Shown here in pieces: positions 34,801-64,000 of a stretch of DNA of 64,000 bases. Position 1 is the first letter of the stretch; each line of letters starts with the position of its first letter. The stretch is from Chelydra serpentina (Eukaryota; Chordata; Testudines; Chelydridae): positions 14,154,001 to 14,218,000 of the forward strand of contig JBAIAC010000033.1 of NCBI GenBank assembly GCA_037349315.1. The letters are read 5' to 3'. The notes beneath the pieces are model-generated. The model saw nothing but the letters and a program-made list of their open reading frames with translations, was not told the DNA's origin and did no database searches. The position numbers were made by a program, and so were the translations under genes.

Positions 34801-37800
34801 GTACTACAGGCTTTGCAAGAAGAAGAAGAAGCCTTCAGACAGAAGATGTTAGCCAAGTTTGCAGAGGATGATCGCATTGAACAGATGAATGCTCAGAAAC
34901 GAAGAATGAAACAGCTTGAGCACAGAAAGGCAGTGGAAAAACTTATTGAAGAGCGTCACAAACAGTTCCTTGCAGACAAAGTAAGAGGATTCTCTTTTTT
35001 TTTCCCCTCTAGAGTTCTATATGAGCTAAAGCTTATTAAAGTCATAAGACAATATTTGCAGCAGTTTGTTAGGATTGCTGCTTTCCTTTCCATATCCTTA
35101 ATCAAGGAATGGGGAATTCTTTTTGATTTTTATTTTGCAGGGAGAAAAGTCTCCTCATGGCTAATTTTGGCTAAACTTACAACGAATGTATTAATTTAGG
35201 CCCTGATCCAGCAAGTAGATCCACTATCCTGGACACTCTGTGTACACAGGGAACTCTGTTGAAATCAACAGACTCTGCAGGGGTCCATGCTATCATATAT
35301 ACCTGCCACAACAGGGGTTTCGTGTGCTGTTTTAGGTCACTTATTCAGCATCACTGTAGAAAATATTCATTTAAAAATCAAACATGCTGTTGTCTTAAAA
35401 TAATGGTTTAGTCCAAAGAATTTATTTAAAAGTTTAAATCACAAAATTCCCTTTTGAGATCTAAGCATCTCTTTCCAAAGGAATCATGGTACAGGAAAGG
35501 AAGCAGATTCATGTTAACATTCACCTACTAGGCTCACACTCAAAGAAGGGGAATGTAATCAGTCTAGATGTTTTATAAACAAAATTAGGAGTAAAACTAT
35601 GTGAACTGATTCACTGAATCTTAGTAGAGCAAAATATAAGGGGAAAGTTATTACTCTAATTTATACTCACATACAGAGTATGAAAATTTTCCATATCTGT
35701 TTAAAGTAGATGCCATATCACATGTTAATCCAACTAAATAGCAGTATATTAGCTTTGGAGTCAAAAAGGACCTTTCTTATCTTGGATATTTTATTTAACA
35801 TTCTCCTTTGACTTAAAACACATATTCAAATACTTGTAGGTAGGTAGAGATACAAAATCATAACTAAATGTAAAACATTTGTTTAATATTTAAAATCACA
35901 TTACTATAGGAATTAAAACAGACTTGGTACCAGATTAATGGCCCTCATTGCAAAAAGTGACAAGCACAAAATCAATTAATTGAAAATGACATTTAAATAT
36001 GTTCGCTCCAGAATCTTAGCACTTCATCATAGTTTTGATTTATCAAAGGCCATTACGCTATTTTAAGTACTGCAGGGTACATGGCTGTGTAGCATACTAC
36101 AATTTAGACTTTAAACCAATATTGAATATACATTTCCTTAAAGGGAAATAATACTTTGCATTTAAATTATTAGGCATTAAAGGATTTAATTGACAGACAA
36201 ATTGCTCACACATTGTATATAAGAAACAAATCCAATTACATATCATCTGCAGTAGCTATCTGAGATTCCCTCATCTGATTTTTTTTCTTAATTATATAGC
36301 CAAAGGTGCTAAGCAATGTCTAACTAGTTCAATTTTACTTTGAAAGTGATTATGTATAAATGATTTTCTTATTCAGTGGATCTGCTTCTTGTGTGTATTC
36401 AGTATCATTTGCTCACTTTATTAACAAAAATGGGTTTCTTGCTTTTTGCACATTAGTACTGCTCTGTTCCTTTTTATGCATCAATAGAATTGTTTACTAA
36501 ATTTCAAATCAGCTACACCTGTGCAAGCCTGTTAAAGATAATCAGGGTTGTATGGGTGTTACTGAGGATTCAGTTTGGTCTGAAGAACCTTTATTACAGA
36601 TATGTTGTAAGGAAAGAATCCTGCCTGACTGCTAGGTTTCAGGTTGAGTCCAGGGTTGGCATTTGGGGAGGAAAAAGCTTACCTGTAAACTAAGAATTGA
36701 CCTTGAAATCATTGAGAATTATGAGTGTTGGTTTCAAAGTATAAACTGTACTTTGTGATAGATTTATATGTGTAATTCCCTGGCCATCAGCATGAGAACA
36801 TGTCTGTTTTCTTTTCCGGTTTCGTTTGCTGGACACACTTTATCTTGTTTGAAAATACTTTTAGGTCACAGGGAATCATATCTTCATGTATCAGTCTTCA
36901 ACTCTCTTATCTTTCAGAGGCTTATAATTTCTCTTCTCAGGTTTTCTAATGATTAAAATTATGTATTTAAACAATAATTTGGTCCTTCACAGCCATCTTC
37001 TCATCCTGTTTGAATGCTGAATTTGTGTTGTTTTGGCAACAATCATAACAAAAAACTTGTTGCAAGAAAGTAAGATGATGCAAAAGCTGAGCAATTAAAG
37101 TGGAAGCCCTTGAAGGTTTGCTCCACTGACAGAGTCCTTTACAAGTTTATATATATATATATCGTTGAAATTAATTTTCATAAAACAGAAATAGAAGGGT
37201 AATGAAGATGTGTTGTTTTCTGTAGGAGCGTGAACTTGAAGAAAGGCAATTGGAAGAGAGAAGACAAGGAAATATTCATGCAATTGTTGAAGAAGAGAGA
37301 CAGAAACTTCTTAAAGAACATGCAACTAAATTATTGGGGTATCTTCCTAGAGTAAGTGTATTATATTTTCCCCTAATACTTGAAATGTTCATCCTATAAA
37401 TCTGTTTTCGCTTAACTATTTTACTTCAAGGATAATTTTTGTAACTAATGTAATTTTTTAAAATATATTGTGGCTACATTCTTGCACTCAGTGCAGGCCT
37501 GTGTGAGGGTTACACAGAGCAAAAACCCATTTTGGCGTTCTGTAGTTGGGTGGAAATTGGAGGGGCTGCTCAGCTCTTAGCATAAGCAAAGGCAGCCTGA
37601 AGGCTGTGCTAACCAACACTCTGCTTCTCATGATCTCTCTGAGTCCTGGGCAGCAGAGAATTGCTGAAGTGCAGAACATTTAGCCATGTTTCTCCCTCCT
37701 CCAACATATCCCCTATGGCAGGAGGAGAGGGGCTGGAGTTGGAGGCTTATATGTTAGCTCTATACCAGCTAGAAAGTCCCCCTTAACTTAAGGTATTTCC

Positions 37801-40714
37801 CAGTCACAATTTCCACTAGCTTTCTGCTGCTGAATAACTAGCCCTTTATCTGTGGCAGTGAAATAAATTACTCAGGTATTTAGAGGAAACTCAAACCTCA
37901 TTCTGCCCATTCTAGCAGTTTGAAAGTTCAAAAGGTAAGGCGGGACAGCTTCACATTAATAAACTGAAATGTAGTTGAAAATAAGTATAATTATAATGAG
38001 TGTCTTAGACTACACAGATGATCAGAGAGCTTGCATTCAGAATGAACACAAGACATCTGTAACTATGGGTATGTCTACACTTGTAGAGTTTTTGCGTTGT
38101 AAGTTTCACTGGTGATAGGGAACCGGTGAAAGTAAAGCGCTGGTTTGTGTACTCACTCAATTCCTCAGGCGTCAGAGAGTGTTTACACTAGCAGCACTTC
38201 CATCGCTGATGAAAGCAGCGGTGTAGGGCAGCTGTCCCACAGTGCAGCTCTCTCAATAGGTCTTGTGGGAAGGGGGGGGCGTAAGCGGGAAGGCAATTTG
38301 GGTCCCTACTCAGTGCCCCGTGCTGCCCTGCTTCATGTCACAGCAGCCCCATTACTTCCTTGTTTCTTTCATGGCATTTTTTAAAAAAAACCCTGCTGTC
38401 TGGATGCTTTCCCTGCCATATTTACAAGCAAAGGGAAAGGGAGTTTCAAACTTCCCGGGGCTTACAGGGGGAGGGGCGGACGTCCGTTTACGCCGAGATG
38501 CTGGCCAGAGTGGTCACTTATAGACTCATAGACTCATAGACTTTTAGGTCAGAAGGGACCATTATGATCATCTAGTCTGACCTCCTGCACAATGCAGGCC
38601 ACAGAATCTCACCCACCCACTCCTGGAATAATCCTCTCACCTATGTCTCAGCTATTGAAGTCCTCAAATCATGGTCTAAAGACTTCAAGATGCAGAGAAT
38701 CCTCCGGTAAGTGACCCGTGCCCCATGCTGCAGAGGAAGGCAAAAAAAACCTCCAGGGCCTCTGCCAATCTACCCTGGAGGAAAATTCCTTCCCGACCCC
38801 AAATATGGCGATCACCAAATACTTTTGGAACTGTGGGATATCCCCCGGAGGCCAAAAGGAGTTTACGCTGGTAGAACATGACTTCACTTTCACAACAGCA
38901 CAAAAAGAACAGTGGTAAGAGCTATATGCTTCTCATGAAGGTAGTTTTCATTAACATGTGTAGATGCTCCCGCGGTTTTAGCGCAAAAAAAGAGACTTCT
39001 TGCGCTTTAAATGGTAAGTGTAGACATAGCCTACAACAGTGAAGGGGTTAATCAGATGCTCGAAGAAATAGGATTTACAGTAATATTTCTAAATATGCAG
39101 ATATCCTGTTAAATGTGAAGCCTAACATTTATTCATTAATTGTATTCTAATTCAGAGCATCCAGGGGTGAATTTGTAAACCTTAGAAGGTTGAATTTCCA
39201 AATTCCACCTAATCCTTTGCTAATGTGGCTGTTCTTACAGTGAGGGAATAATTACATCAAGATGTGCCAGATGGCCCCTTTTTTTTTTTTTAGTTTGGTT
39301 TTTGAATTAGTGTGTTTCCCAGGGTGTCGAAGGCACATCTCCTGTCCGCACCCATTCCTCAATTCATTCCTTTCCTTCATTCTTTGGGTTTGTTGGTTTA
39401 GCTTTACCTGTTGTATTGTTTACACATGCTGTATACTCCTGAAGTGAGTTGTTATGAAAGGAAGATGTCTTCAAGTTTAACTTTCTGACATTTAGATAAG
39501 TGGAATGTCGTGTCATTTCCCCCTCTCCACCCCCACCCCCCAATTCCAGAAATAATTACAGCAGGGATTGAGTTTTACTTGCCAGTTGTGCACCTTAGGA
39601 GAACACATAAGGAAATAAAATTTAAACTGCATTAAACTGATAAAATGTAGCTGTAAGTTATAAGTACTAGAATATAACACATAATTTTTTCAGCATGGGC
39701 ACAGGACATTAAAGGGTTTTTTTGTTTATTTTACTTTCAGGTCATCTTGCACTAGCATAATGATTCACCATTTGGGATGGCAAATAGTTAAAGTGATTTT
39801 TTTTTTCAAATTCCAATTATGGCTTTTATTTTGTGTAATAACAGATTTTAACAGAACGTTAGTTTGTGGTCAGATGTGACCTGACCAATGTCTCTTTAAT
39901 GTTGTTCCTGGATTTTTATAAATCTGTGAGGTTGGTTCTGTGCTGTGGTCCTTACAAGAGACACCCAGTATGTTTACACAGCAAAAGCTGTGTATAGGCT
40001 AGCCTACCCAAGCTAGATTGAATCCAGCGCTAGCGCAGGTAATAATCATAATAAAGACAGCACAGTGTGGCCTTCACTGCTGATAGTACAAGCCTTGCAT
40101 GGACCCTGGACATCTTGTTTCACTAGCCCATGCTGTGATGTCTTCACTGCTATGTTACCTCTGTTAGCTGGATTCAAAGTAAGCAAAATTCTGCATGCAC
40201 TAGCGATGTACATATCCTCACTTGCATTGGTAATGAGCTCTATCACAAACAAATAATACTTTGCCCTATTGTGTGATGGCAGAAGCCATTATCCTTACTG
40301 ACTTCACATCCCCACTGAGAACTAAAACAATTAGGGAAGATTTTTGCAACGTCTAGCCTCCTTATTAAAGACTCATCTTAACAGCAGTTTAAAATAAAAT
40401 TCAACTGCCAAATTGTGCTTCTTTACAAAAGAAACAGCCTACCCACTCATTTTTTTAATTTTCAAATTTCATTATAGTACCATAGGCACTGTACTACAGT
40501 GGCTTGTATATACATATCTAAGATATAATCAAGAATAATTTATGTATTCTTGGGCCAAATATACAGGAGCTAAATAACATGCACACTGTTTATTCCCTTT
40601 TCTCCTTAATTGCAGGGAATACTCAAAGATGAAGATGATGTTAATATGCTTGGTGAGGAGTTTAGGAAGGCTTATGAGAAGAGAAAAGATGATGTGTATT
40701 CAGAAGATAACTGA
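22866..40714 (+). CDS. MNS1: Meiosis-specific nuclear structural protein 1, 10 coding exons
   Basis: Coding exons: 22866-22868, 23228-23455, 24636-24763, 28012-28114, 30416-30645, 31511-31727, 31821-31928, 34723-34980, 37226-37351, 40616-40714. All junctions are GT-AG, phases agree throughout, and the sum is 1500 nt (499 residues plus TGA). The human protein is close to this length (495 as I recall). The product is almost entirely charged alpha-helical coiled coil (Glu/Lys/Arg/Gln-rich) and corresponds to the trichoplein/TPH domain from about residue 115 to 460. Hallmark segments include ELEKKLKSAYMNKERAAQIA, KEKLMIDEIVRKIYEEDQ and EEGVERMR-type helices. MNS1 lies inside doublet microtubules of motile cilia and sperm flagella, interacts with outer-arm docking components, and is needed for laterality and male fertility. 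The gene runs tail-to-tail with TEX9. No frameshift or stop is seen, so it looks functional. Confidence 0.96.
23228..23455 (+). CDS. MNS1: MNS1 coding exon 2
   Basis: Acceptor ACGCAG, donor GTGAGT, phase 0 to 0, residues 2-77. Starts ESVRRPPQLNA and ends EEAIQK. This N-terminal region is the least conserved part of the protein. Confidence 0.93.
24345..24530 (+). repeat. CR1-type LINE 3'-end fragment
   Basis: Matches by memory the widespread sauropsid phrase order: 'ccatggtccattatcctgtcc', a 'ttcagaggaagaaaccctgcaagtaggcag' type segment and 'tagttagaggttggcttatgc'. It is decayed, non-coding and lies in MNS1 intron 2. Confidence 0.55.
24636..24763 (+). CDS. MNS1: MNS1 coding exon 3
   Basis: Acceptor TGGTCAG, donor GTATTT, phase 0 to 2, residues 78-119 plus part of a split serine codon. 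Encodes AEENKKLKELQLEQEER and onward coiled coil. Confidence 0.93.
25029..25309. mobile_element. MITE with Harbinger-like termini (MNS1 intron 3)
   Basis: A 281-bp element begins GGGCTTGTCTACACTGG and ends CCAGTGAAGATGTGCCC (inverted ends about 17 bp, a few mismatches). Near its left end lies a perfect 14-bp-arm hairpin (25070-25102). No clean target duplication is visible. The CTACACT terminus resembles the two Harbinger copies, so a Harbinger-type MITE is my best guess. Confidence 0.6.
26214..26303. repeat. Short palindromic MITE (GGGCCAAATTTTGCCCT family)
   Basis: About 90 bp. It starts GGGCCAAATTTTGCCCTC and ends in the inverted equivalent GAATTTGTCCC. This is an abundant sauropsid type of short palindromic repeat. 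Non-coding, in MNS1 intron 3. Confidence 0.5.
27246..27313. repeat. Short palindromic repeat (GTGAAATCCTGG arms)
   Basis: 68-bp inverted repeat with perfect outer arms GTGAAATCCTGG / CCAGGATTTCAC and further pairing inside. It resembles an abundant short sauropsid MITE. MNS1 intron 3. Confidence 0.6.
28012..28114 (+). CDS. MNS1: MNS1 coding exon 4
   Basis: Acceptor TTTTGCAG, donor GTAATT, phase 2 to 0, residues 120-154. Contains ELEKKLKSAYMNKERAAQIA, one of the most conserved segments. Confidence 0.95.
28320..28431. repeat. Palindromic MITE, copy A (CCAATTCAGGAAAG arms)
   Basis: Arms CAATTCAGGAAAG and CTTTCCTGAATTG are perfect inverses, with 'TTAAG..GCAC' words between. A second member of the family lies at 30741-30874. 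MNS1 intron 4. Confidence 0.65.
30416..30645 (+). CDS. MNS1: MNS1 coding exon 5
   Basis: Acceptor AACAACAG, donor GTTAGT, phase 0 to 2, residues 155-230 plus a split Met codon. Ends in IDEIVRKIYEEDQ, which strongly matches the family. Confidence 0.95.
30741..30874. repeat. Palindromic MITE, copy B (same family as 28320-28431)
   Basis: Starts GCCCCAATTCAGGAAAGCA and ends TTTTCCTGATTTGGGC. The interior carries repeated TTAAGCACATGCTTTAAG-like words. It lies 96 bp past the end of MNS1 exon 5, in intron 5. Confidence 0.6.
31511..31727 (+). CDS. MNS1: MNS1 coding exon 6
   Basis: Acceptor TCATATAG, donor GTATTA, phase 2 to 0, residues 231-303. Includes RYIEEFQKEQAIWRRKKRE and the FANKQQQREEDRMAK segment. 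Confidence 0.95.
31821..31928 (+). CDS. MNS1: MNS1 coding exon 7
   Basis: Acceptor TTTTAATAG, donor GTAGGT, phase 0 to 0, residues 304-339. Encodes EDLEQVRQELYLEEQAE. Separated from exon 6 by only 93 bp. Confidence 0.95.
33108..33212. mobile_element. Short MITE, GGGTATGTCTACACT termini
   Basis: 105 bp with perfect 15-bp inverted ends GGGTATGTCTACACT / AGTGTAGACATACCC and a second internal inverted pair (GCTGGGAG / CTCCCAGC). Same terminus type as the larger element at 38067. MNS1 intron 7. Confidence 0.7.
33926..33949. repeat. T homopolymer (about 24)
   Basis: Uninterrupted run of about 24 T in MNS1 intron 7, likely length-polymorphic. No retroposon body was recognised next to it. Confidence 0.85.
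34723..34980 (+). CDS. MNS1: MNS1 coding exon 8
   Basis: Acceptor TTCTCTATAG, donor GTAAGA, phase 0 to 0, residues 340-425. Contains MLAKFAEDDRIEQMNAQKRR and VEKLIEERHKQFLADK. Confidence 0.95.
37226..37351 (+). CDS. MNS1: MNS1 coding exon 9
   Basis: Acceptor TTCTGTAG, donor GTAAGT, phase 0 to 0, residues 426-467. Ends KLLKEHATKLLGYLPR, a conserved C-terminal motif. Confidence 0.95.
38067..39031. mobile_element. Non-autonomous DNA transposon, Harbinger-like ends, interrupted by CR1
   Basis: Starts GGGTATGTCTACACTT and ends AAGTGTAGACATAGCC, flanked by TAT and TAC (a decayed 3-bp duplication at best). The interior has the 'GTGGGATA..CCCGGAGGCCA' type phrase that also occurs near the ends of the autonomous Harbinger copies (GTGGGATAC...GGAGGCCA). 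A CR1 fragment splits it at about 38520-38828. MNS1 intron 9. Confidence 0.6.
38520..38828 (-). repeat. CR1 LINE 3' end, minus strand
   Basis: Begins with the CR1 octamer-type tail on the plus strand (TAGACTCATAGACTCATAGAC), followed by the conserved 'aggtcagaagggaccattatgatcatctagtctgacc' type body in shorter recognisable words. The LINE is 5'-truncated, so only its last ~300 bp were inserted. Confidence 0.8.
40616..40714 (+). CDS. MNS1: MNS1 coding exon 10 (C-terminus)
   Basis: Acceptor TTAATTGCAG, phase 0, residues 468-499, stop TGA 40712-40714. Contains the family's terminal LGEEFRKAYEKR block. Confidence 0.94.
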   Translation, partial: GILKDEDDVNMLGEEFRKAYEKRKDDVYSEDN

Positions 40715-40924
40715 AATTCCCCTGAATTTGTTTTGTTGCATACCACTAGATGTCATTTTATTTCTACATGCTGTTAATAGTGAGAAATTCCTGTGCATGT
40801 TATGAGAAAGGGTCTCGCTTTAGTACTAAGCTTTTTCTAAATGGTTACAAGAGCTGCAGTTTTTAAGTCAATGTTGTAGTTAGTTTTGATCAATATTACA
40901 GTATTTCTCAAACAATGCATGCAT

Positions 40925-40930
40925 AATAAA
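40925..40930 (+). terminator. MNS1: MNS1 polyadenylation signal (candidate)
   Basis: First canonical AATAAA after the stop codon, 211 bp downstream, followed by T- and GT-containing sequence. A longer 3' UTR using later signals is possible. Confidence 0.6.
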
Positions 40931-43780
40931 ATAGACTTGCTAAGGGAGTTCACTTTAGAAACTGATTCATGGACAGATTATAGGAATTCCAGTTACATTA
41001 GGAAATGTCTTAGCTTATAAAAGAGTATTGTCACAATCACAGGACAACTCTTATTTCCTCGAGTGCATTTGGGGACAGGTTTCACTACCTTCACTCCTCT
41101 CTATGTGGTCTTATCGGCAGTTGGGCTTTCGCCACACAGGAACACTCAGGAAAATTAATCTGAATTAACTAAAGGTGTGAATCTGAAGTAATTAGTTAAA
41201 CTACACTAAATCCCTTTGTCGACACTCATTCAGAATTAAAATGGCCTTAATTTGATTTAGCTTAATTCACTTTGGAACCTGTAAAAACCCTTCTCTTACA
41301 GCAGTTGATTAAAGTGAATTAAAAAACAGTTTCTTCAAACCAAAGCATTGTTTAGTCACCCAAAGGTAAACAACACACAGAACAAAGGGTTAAAATAAAA
41401 GCTTATATGAATGGGTCTTAACTATACCATATCTTTCCTTGGAAACTTCAGAACAGTTCTCTCTATTGCTGGGTGGGAAGACAGGCTGCTTGGTCCAGTT
41501 TGTCTTCTCAGGGAGTCTGTCAGCATCTTCCCCATAGGCAGCTTCTGACAGCCCCCAGCCCCTTTCTTCCCTAGGCCAGCATTTTAGGTTTTGAGATCTT
41601 AGGTATTGGTTTGGGAAGAATGAACCACAGCAGCCTTGCTGGAGTCAAGTAGGGGTATTTCCCAAATAATACTTCCCCATTGTTTCTTCAAGAACCTGTA
41701 GTCTCTCAGACAGTAACTGATCTTTGCCATTGTTCCATTTCCTCTTTCCCTCAGACAGCTTCCTCTGATTTAAGGCCGTATGGTCAGGCAGACTATTATT
41801 AACCAGGCTACTGAAAATGTTATATATATATATATATAAACCACACAGCTCCCTTGTTCTGCAACAGTAATTGGTAAAAATTTACTTTCATGTTTTTTGT
41901 TAATGAGATTGAGAGTCTTATTACTAGATTTAAAGATGTCTTGACAGGACACTGGCAGATTTGTGTTAATGTAAAGTTATATTATGCAAATGTTTAAAAG
42001 TTATTAAACAAAAATGTCACATCACTGACTTTGCTGATCTTTGGAAATTTTCAGATAGTGTAGACACAGATCCATACTTCAGCATGGACTGTATGATTAC
42101 CTTAAAAATGACACACAGGTCATTTAAAGATGGCTTTCCTGCATTTAAATTAGATGATTAAAAAAATGCCAGTCTAAATTTTGATTTTGCTGTTTTTCTT
42201 CTATATAATTTGACTCAATTGGAATAAGAAAACAGTCCTGTTTAGTTTCACTTTCTAGTTCATATTACCAGGAAATGTTTAAATAAAAAGCAGTCTAAAT
42301 TTTGGGTCACAGAAGTTTGAGGCTCTGCAAAATCTCTAGGCATTTTTTTTTAAATCAGAAAAAATAGATGCATGAAAACTTAAGTACATTTGAAAGTGTT
42401 CTACTACAGAACAATTAGATGAAATTTATGTCCTCACTTCCATGTCCTAGTAATAAAGTTCTAAGTGTTTTTCAAGTTTATTGCTACATTTTCATAAGGA
42501 GAAGCCACTTAAATTTAATAATGGGTGATGGAAACAGCCCAAACTTACTGCATACCTGTCATTACTCTAAACATACATAGAACAGCTCATTCACCTATAG
42601 TCAGTTTTGTCCATTTATTCTTGATTATTGTAATAGGATTATAAAATCATCATGTAGTATCTGTACACCACCTAGCACAGTGGGGCCTGCACACCTGATT
42701 GTGCCCTTCAGGTTTGACTGTAATATACTCAACACTAACTGAATGATGCTAAGCATGATCATTACTTTCATCCAACATTTACGCAGCCATGTGCATTTAA
42801 TATGGAAAAAAGATAACACTATAGGAACTAAATGGGACTGAGAACAGTATGTGAAGTAAGGAGGACTTGGGAAAATAGGAGAAATGGATGGTGTCAAGAA
42901 AATATTCAACTTCAAACATTTCAGTAGACACATTTTAACTTATTAAATATTGCTGAAAATTGAGAAATTTTCATTTTACATTGACACTTTATGCCAATAT
43001 TTATCACTTTGAAAAATAAAGGTACGGCATCTGATCTTGCCTCTAGTCATCAGAAGCAATTTTAAACAATATTTCTATGTTAGCGAACTAATTTTTGTGT
43101 GCTTTATCAGACATCAAGATTTAATTGCTAAGGCAAGTTATTAACTCTTCTGTAAATCAAGATGACCACCATCCACTAACGTACTTAATGTTCCAACTCA
43201 GCTAGCTGTGAAGATCTACTAAGGAGGGATTGACGACAAACATTATCCCTACGTAGTTCCCAGACCTTTATTTTTACATTAAAATTTATGTTTTTACATC
43301 CAAGTTGTAAAATGAATCAGAAGCATTTTCCTCCCCATTAATTAGGTTTTTGAACTATCACCTTAGTTTTCTGAGATATATAAACATTACGTTTATTTGG
43401 ACAGCAGTGTATTTAATCTTATCTCAACTACAGTTTCAAACAATCAGTATGAAAACAGAAAATTGGTAACCAAAACAGATGTGTATACAATGTGTTCTTC
43501 TCTCCCTAATGCTTGCCTAACCCATTACAGTCAGTGAGGGTATAGAGCATTTAGCCACTTAGCTAAATTGTTTGATGAACAACATTTCAAAGTATATTGC
43601 AACACAAAACCATTTACAATCAAATATTAAAATGTTTATCTTATTATAACTTTTAAAACATGATCCATTTTACCAGGATTCATCTAAAACTATCTATTTA
43701 GACAAATGTGATAAGTATTAATACTTTCAAAACAGCATACAATCAAAACTGATTTTCAAACACAGGTATTGAACACTGCA
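40931..43780. other. Region between convergent MNS1 and TEX9 (both 3' UTRs and spacer)
   Basis: About 2.85 kb of mostly AT-rich sequence. It contains the end of the MNS1 3' UTR, a (TA)n tract at 41819-41838, a MITE-like stretch around 41125-41290 (AATTAACTAAAGGTGTGAA words) and the TEX9 3' UTR. Minus-strand AATAAA candidates for TEX9 occur at 43392-43397 and 43267-43272. No additional gene was recognised. Confidence 0.5.
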
Positions 43781-63585
<19,805 letters not shown>

Positions 63586-63816
63586 TTATGATATTCCAAA
63601 TAAGCTACAAAAATACTTAAATGGCAGTCATTTATAATTGTACAAAACCATTTAGCTATCTTCAGTCTGCTATTAACTTCATCTTTTACATTAGTAAAAA
63701 AGATACAAATGCCAAGTTTGTTCCGTTTACCAAAAATCTTTCCTACATTCAAATTAGGTTCAAACTGATAGCAACGAGTATCATCTACTGGCCTTCACGT
63801 CCAAGTCACTGTAGAA

Positions 63817-64000
63817 CAGGGATTGGCAAACTTTTTGGCCCAAGGGCCACATCTGGGTATGGACATTGTATGGCAGGCCATGAATTCTCACGAAATTGGG
63901 TGTTGGGGTGAGGGCTCCGGCTGGGAGGGCAGGCTCTGGGGTGGGGCCAGATATGAGGAGTTCAGGGTGCGGGAGGTGGTTCCTGGCTGGGGCGGGGTGT
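63817..64000. mobile_element. hAT-like element, cut by the window end
   Basis: Begins CAGGGATTGGCAAACTTTTT, a hAT terminus related to the one at 21810 (CAGTGGTCCGCAAACTTTT), followed by 'GGCCCAAGGGCCACATCTGG'. The right end is outside the window. The preceding 8 bp (CTGTAGAA) would be the expected duplication. Confidence 0.6.

Noticed and set aside
37149..37162. Functional TATA box or promoter at the (TA)n tract
   Set aside because: Simple repeat within MNS1 intron 8 with no nearby start or CpG context.

Overview
This is a vertebrate nuclear-genome window, most likely from a turtle (Testudines). Two spliced host genes are recognised by protein similarity, MNS1 on the plus strand and the 3' part of TEX9 on the minus strand. 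They sit in a background of degraded transposable elements. The turtle assignment rests on a chelonian-type tRNA-derived SINE, CR1 3'-end fragments, autonomous-size PIF/Harbinger elements and hAT/MITE families that I associate with sauropsid, especially turtle, genomes. It is an inference, not a measurement.

Layout. 1-22.2 kb is intergenic. It holds a TA-flanked MITE (841-961), a decayed Ty3/gypsy pol relic (about 2.2-3.85 kb), two large PIF/Harbinger elements in opposite orientation (4553-8601 and 15942-19675), a possible solo LTR (10233-10925) and a hAT MITE (21810-22254). The second Harbinger copy sits inside a SINE. A CpG island (about 22.26-23.09 kb) with two RFX X-box-like sites leads into MNS1.

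MNS1 (22866-40714, +) has 10 coding exons. All junctions are GT-AG and in phase, giving a 499-residue coiled-coil protein of the motile-cilium/flagellar axoneme. TEX9 (43781 to beyond 63550, -) is represented by six consecutive in-phase coding exons encoding about 261 C-terminal residues; its first exons and promoter lie right of the window. The two genes converge, with stop codons about 3.1 kb apart, an arrangement I also recall at human 15q21.3.

The introns carry MITEs, a CR1 inserted into a DNA transposon, four well-supported hAT insertions in total (one upstream of MNS1 and three in TEX9 introns), a GC-rich perfect hairpin and, in the TEX9 intron at 55.1-60.2 kb, the relic of a tyrosine-recombinase (DIRS/Ngaro-like) retrotransposon whose recombinase remnant is followed by an SGNH-hydrolase-like remnant.

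The most interesting system is the Harbinger pair. Each copy encodes a DDE transposase and a convergent Myb/SANT-like partner. One copy has an almost complete transposase but a broken Myb-like gene. The other has an intact spliced Myb-like gene but a deleted transposase. I found no tRNA gene, rRNA gene, CRISPR array or operon, as expected for an animal nuclear sequence.
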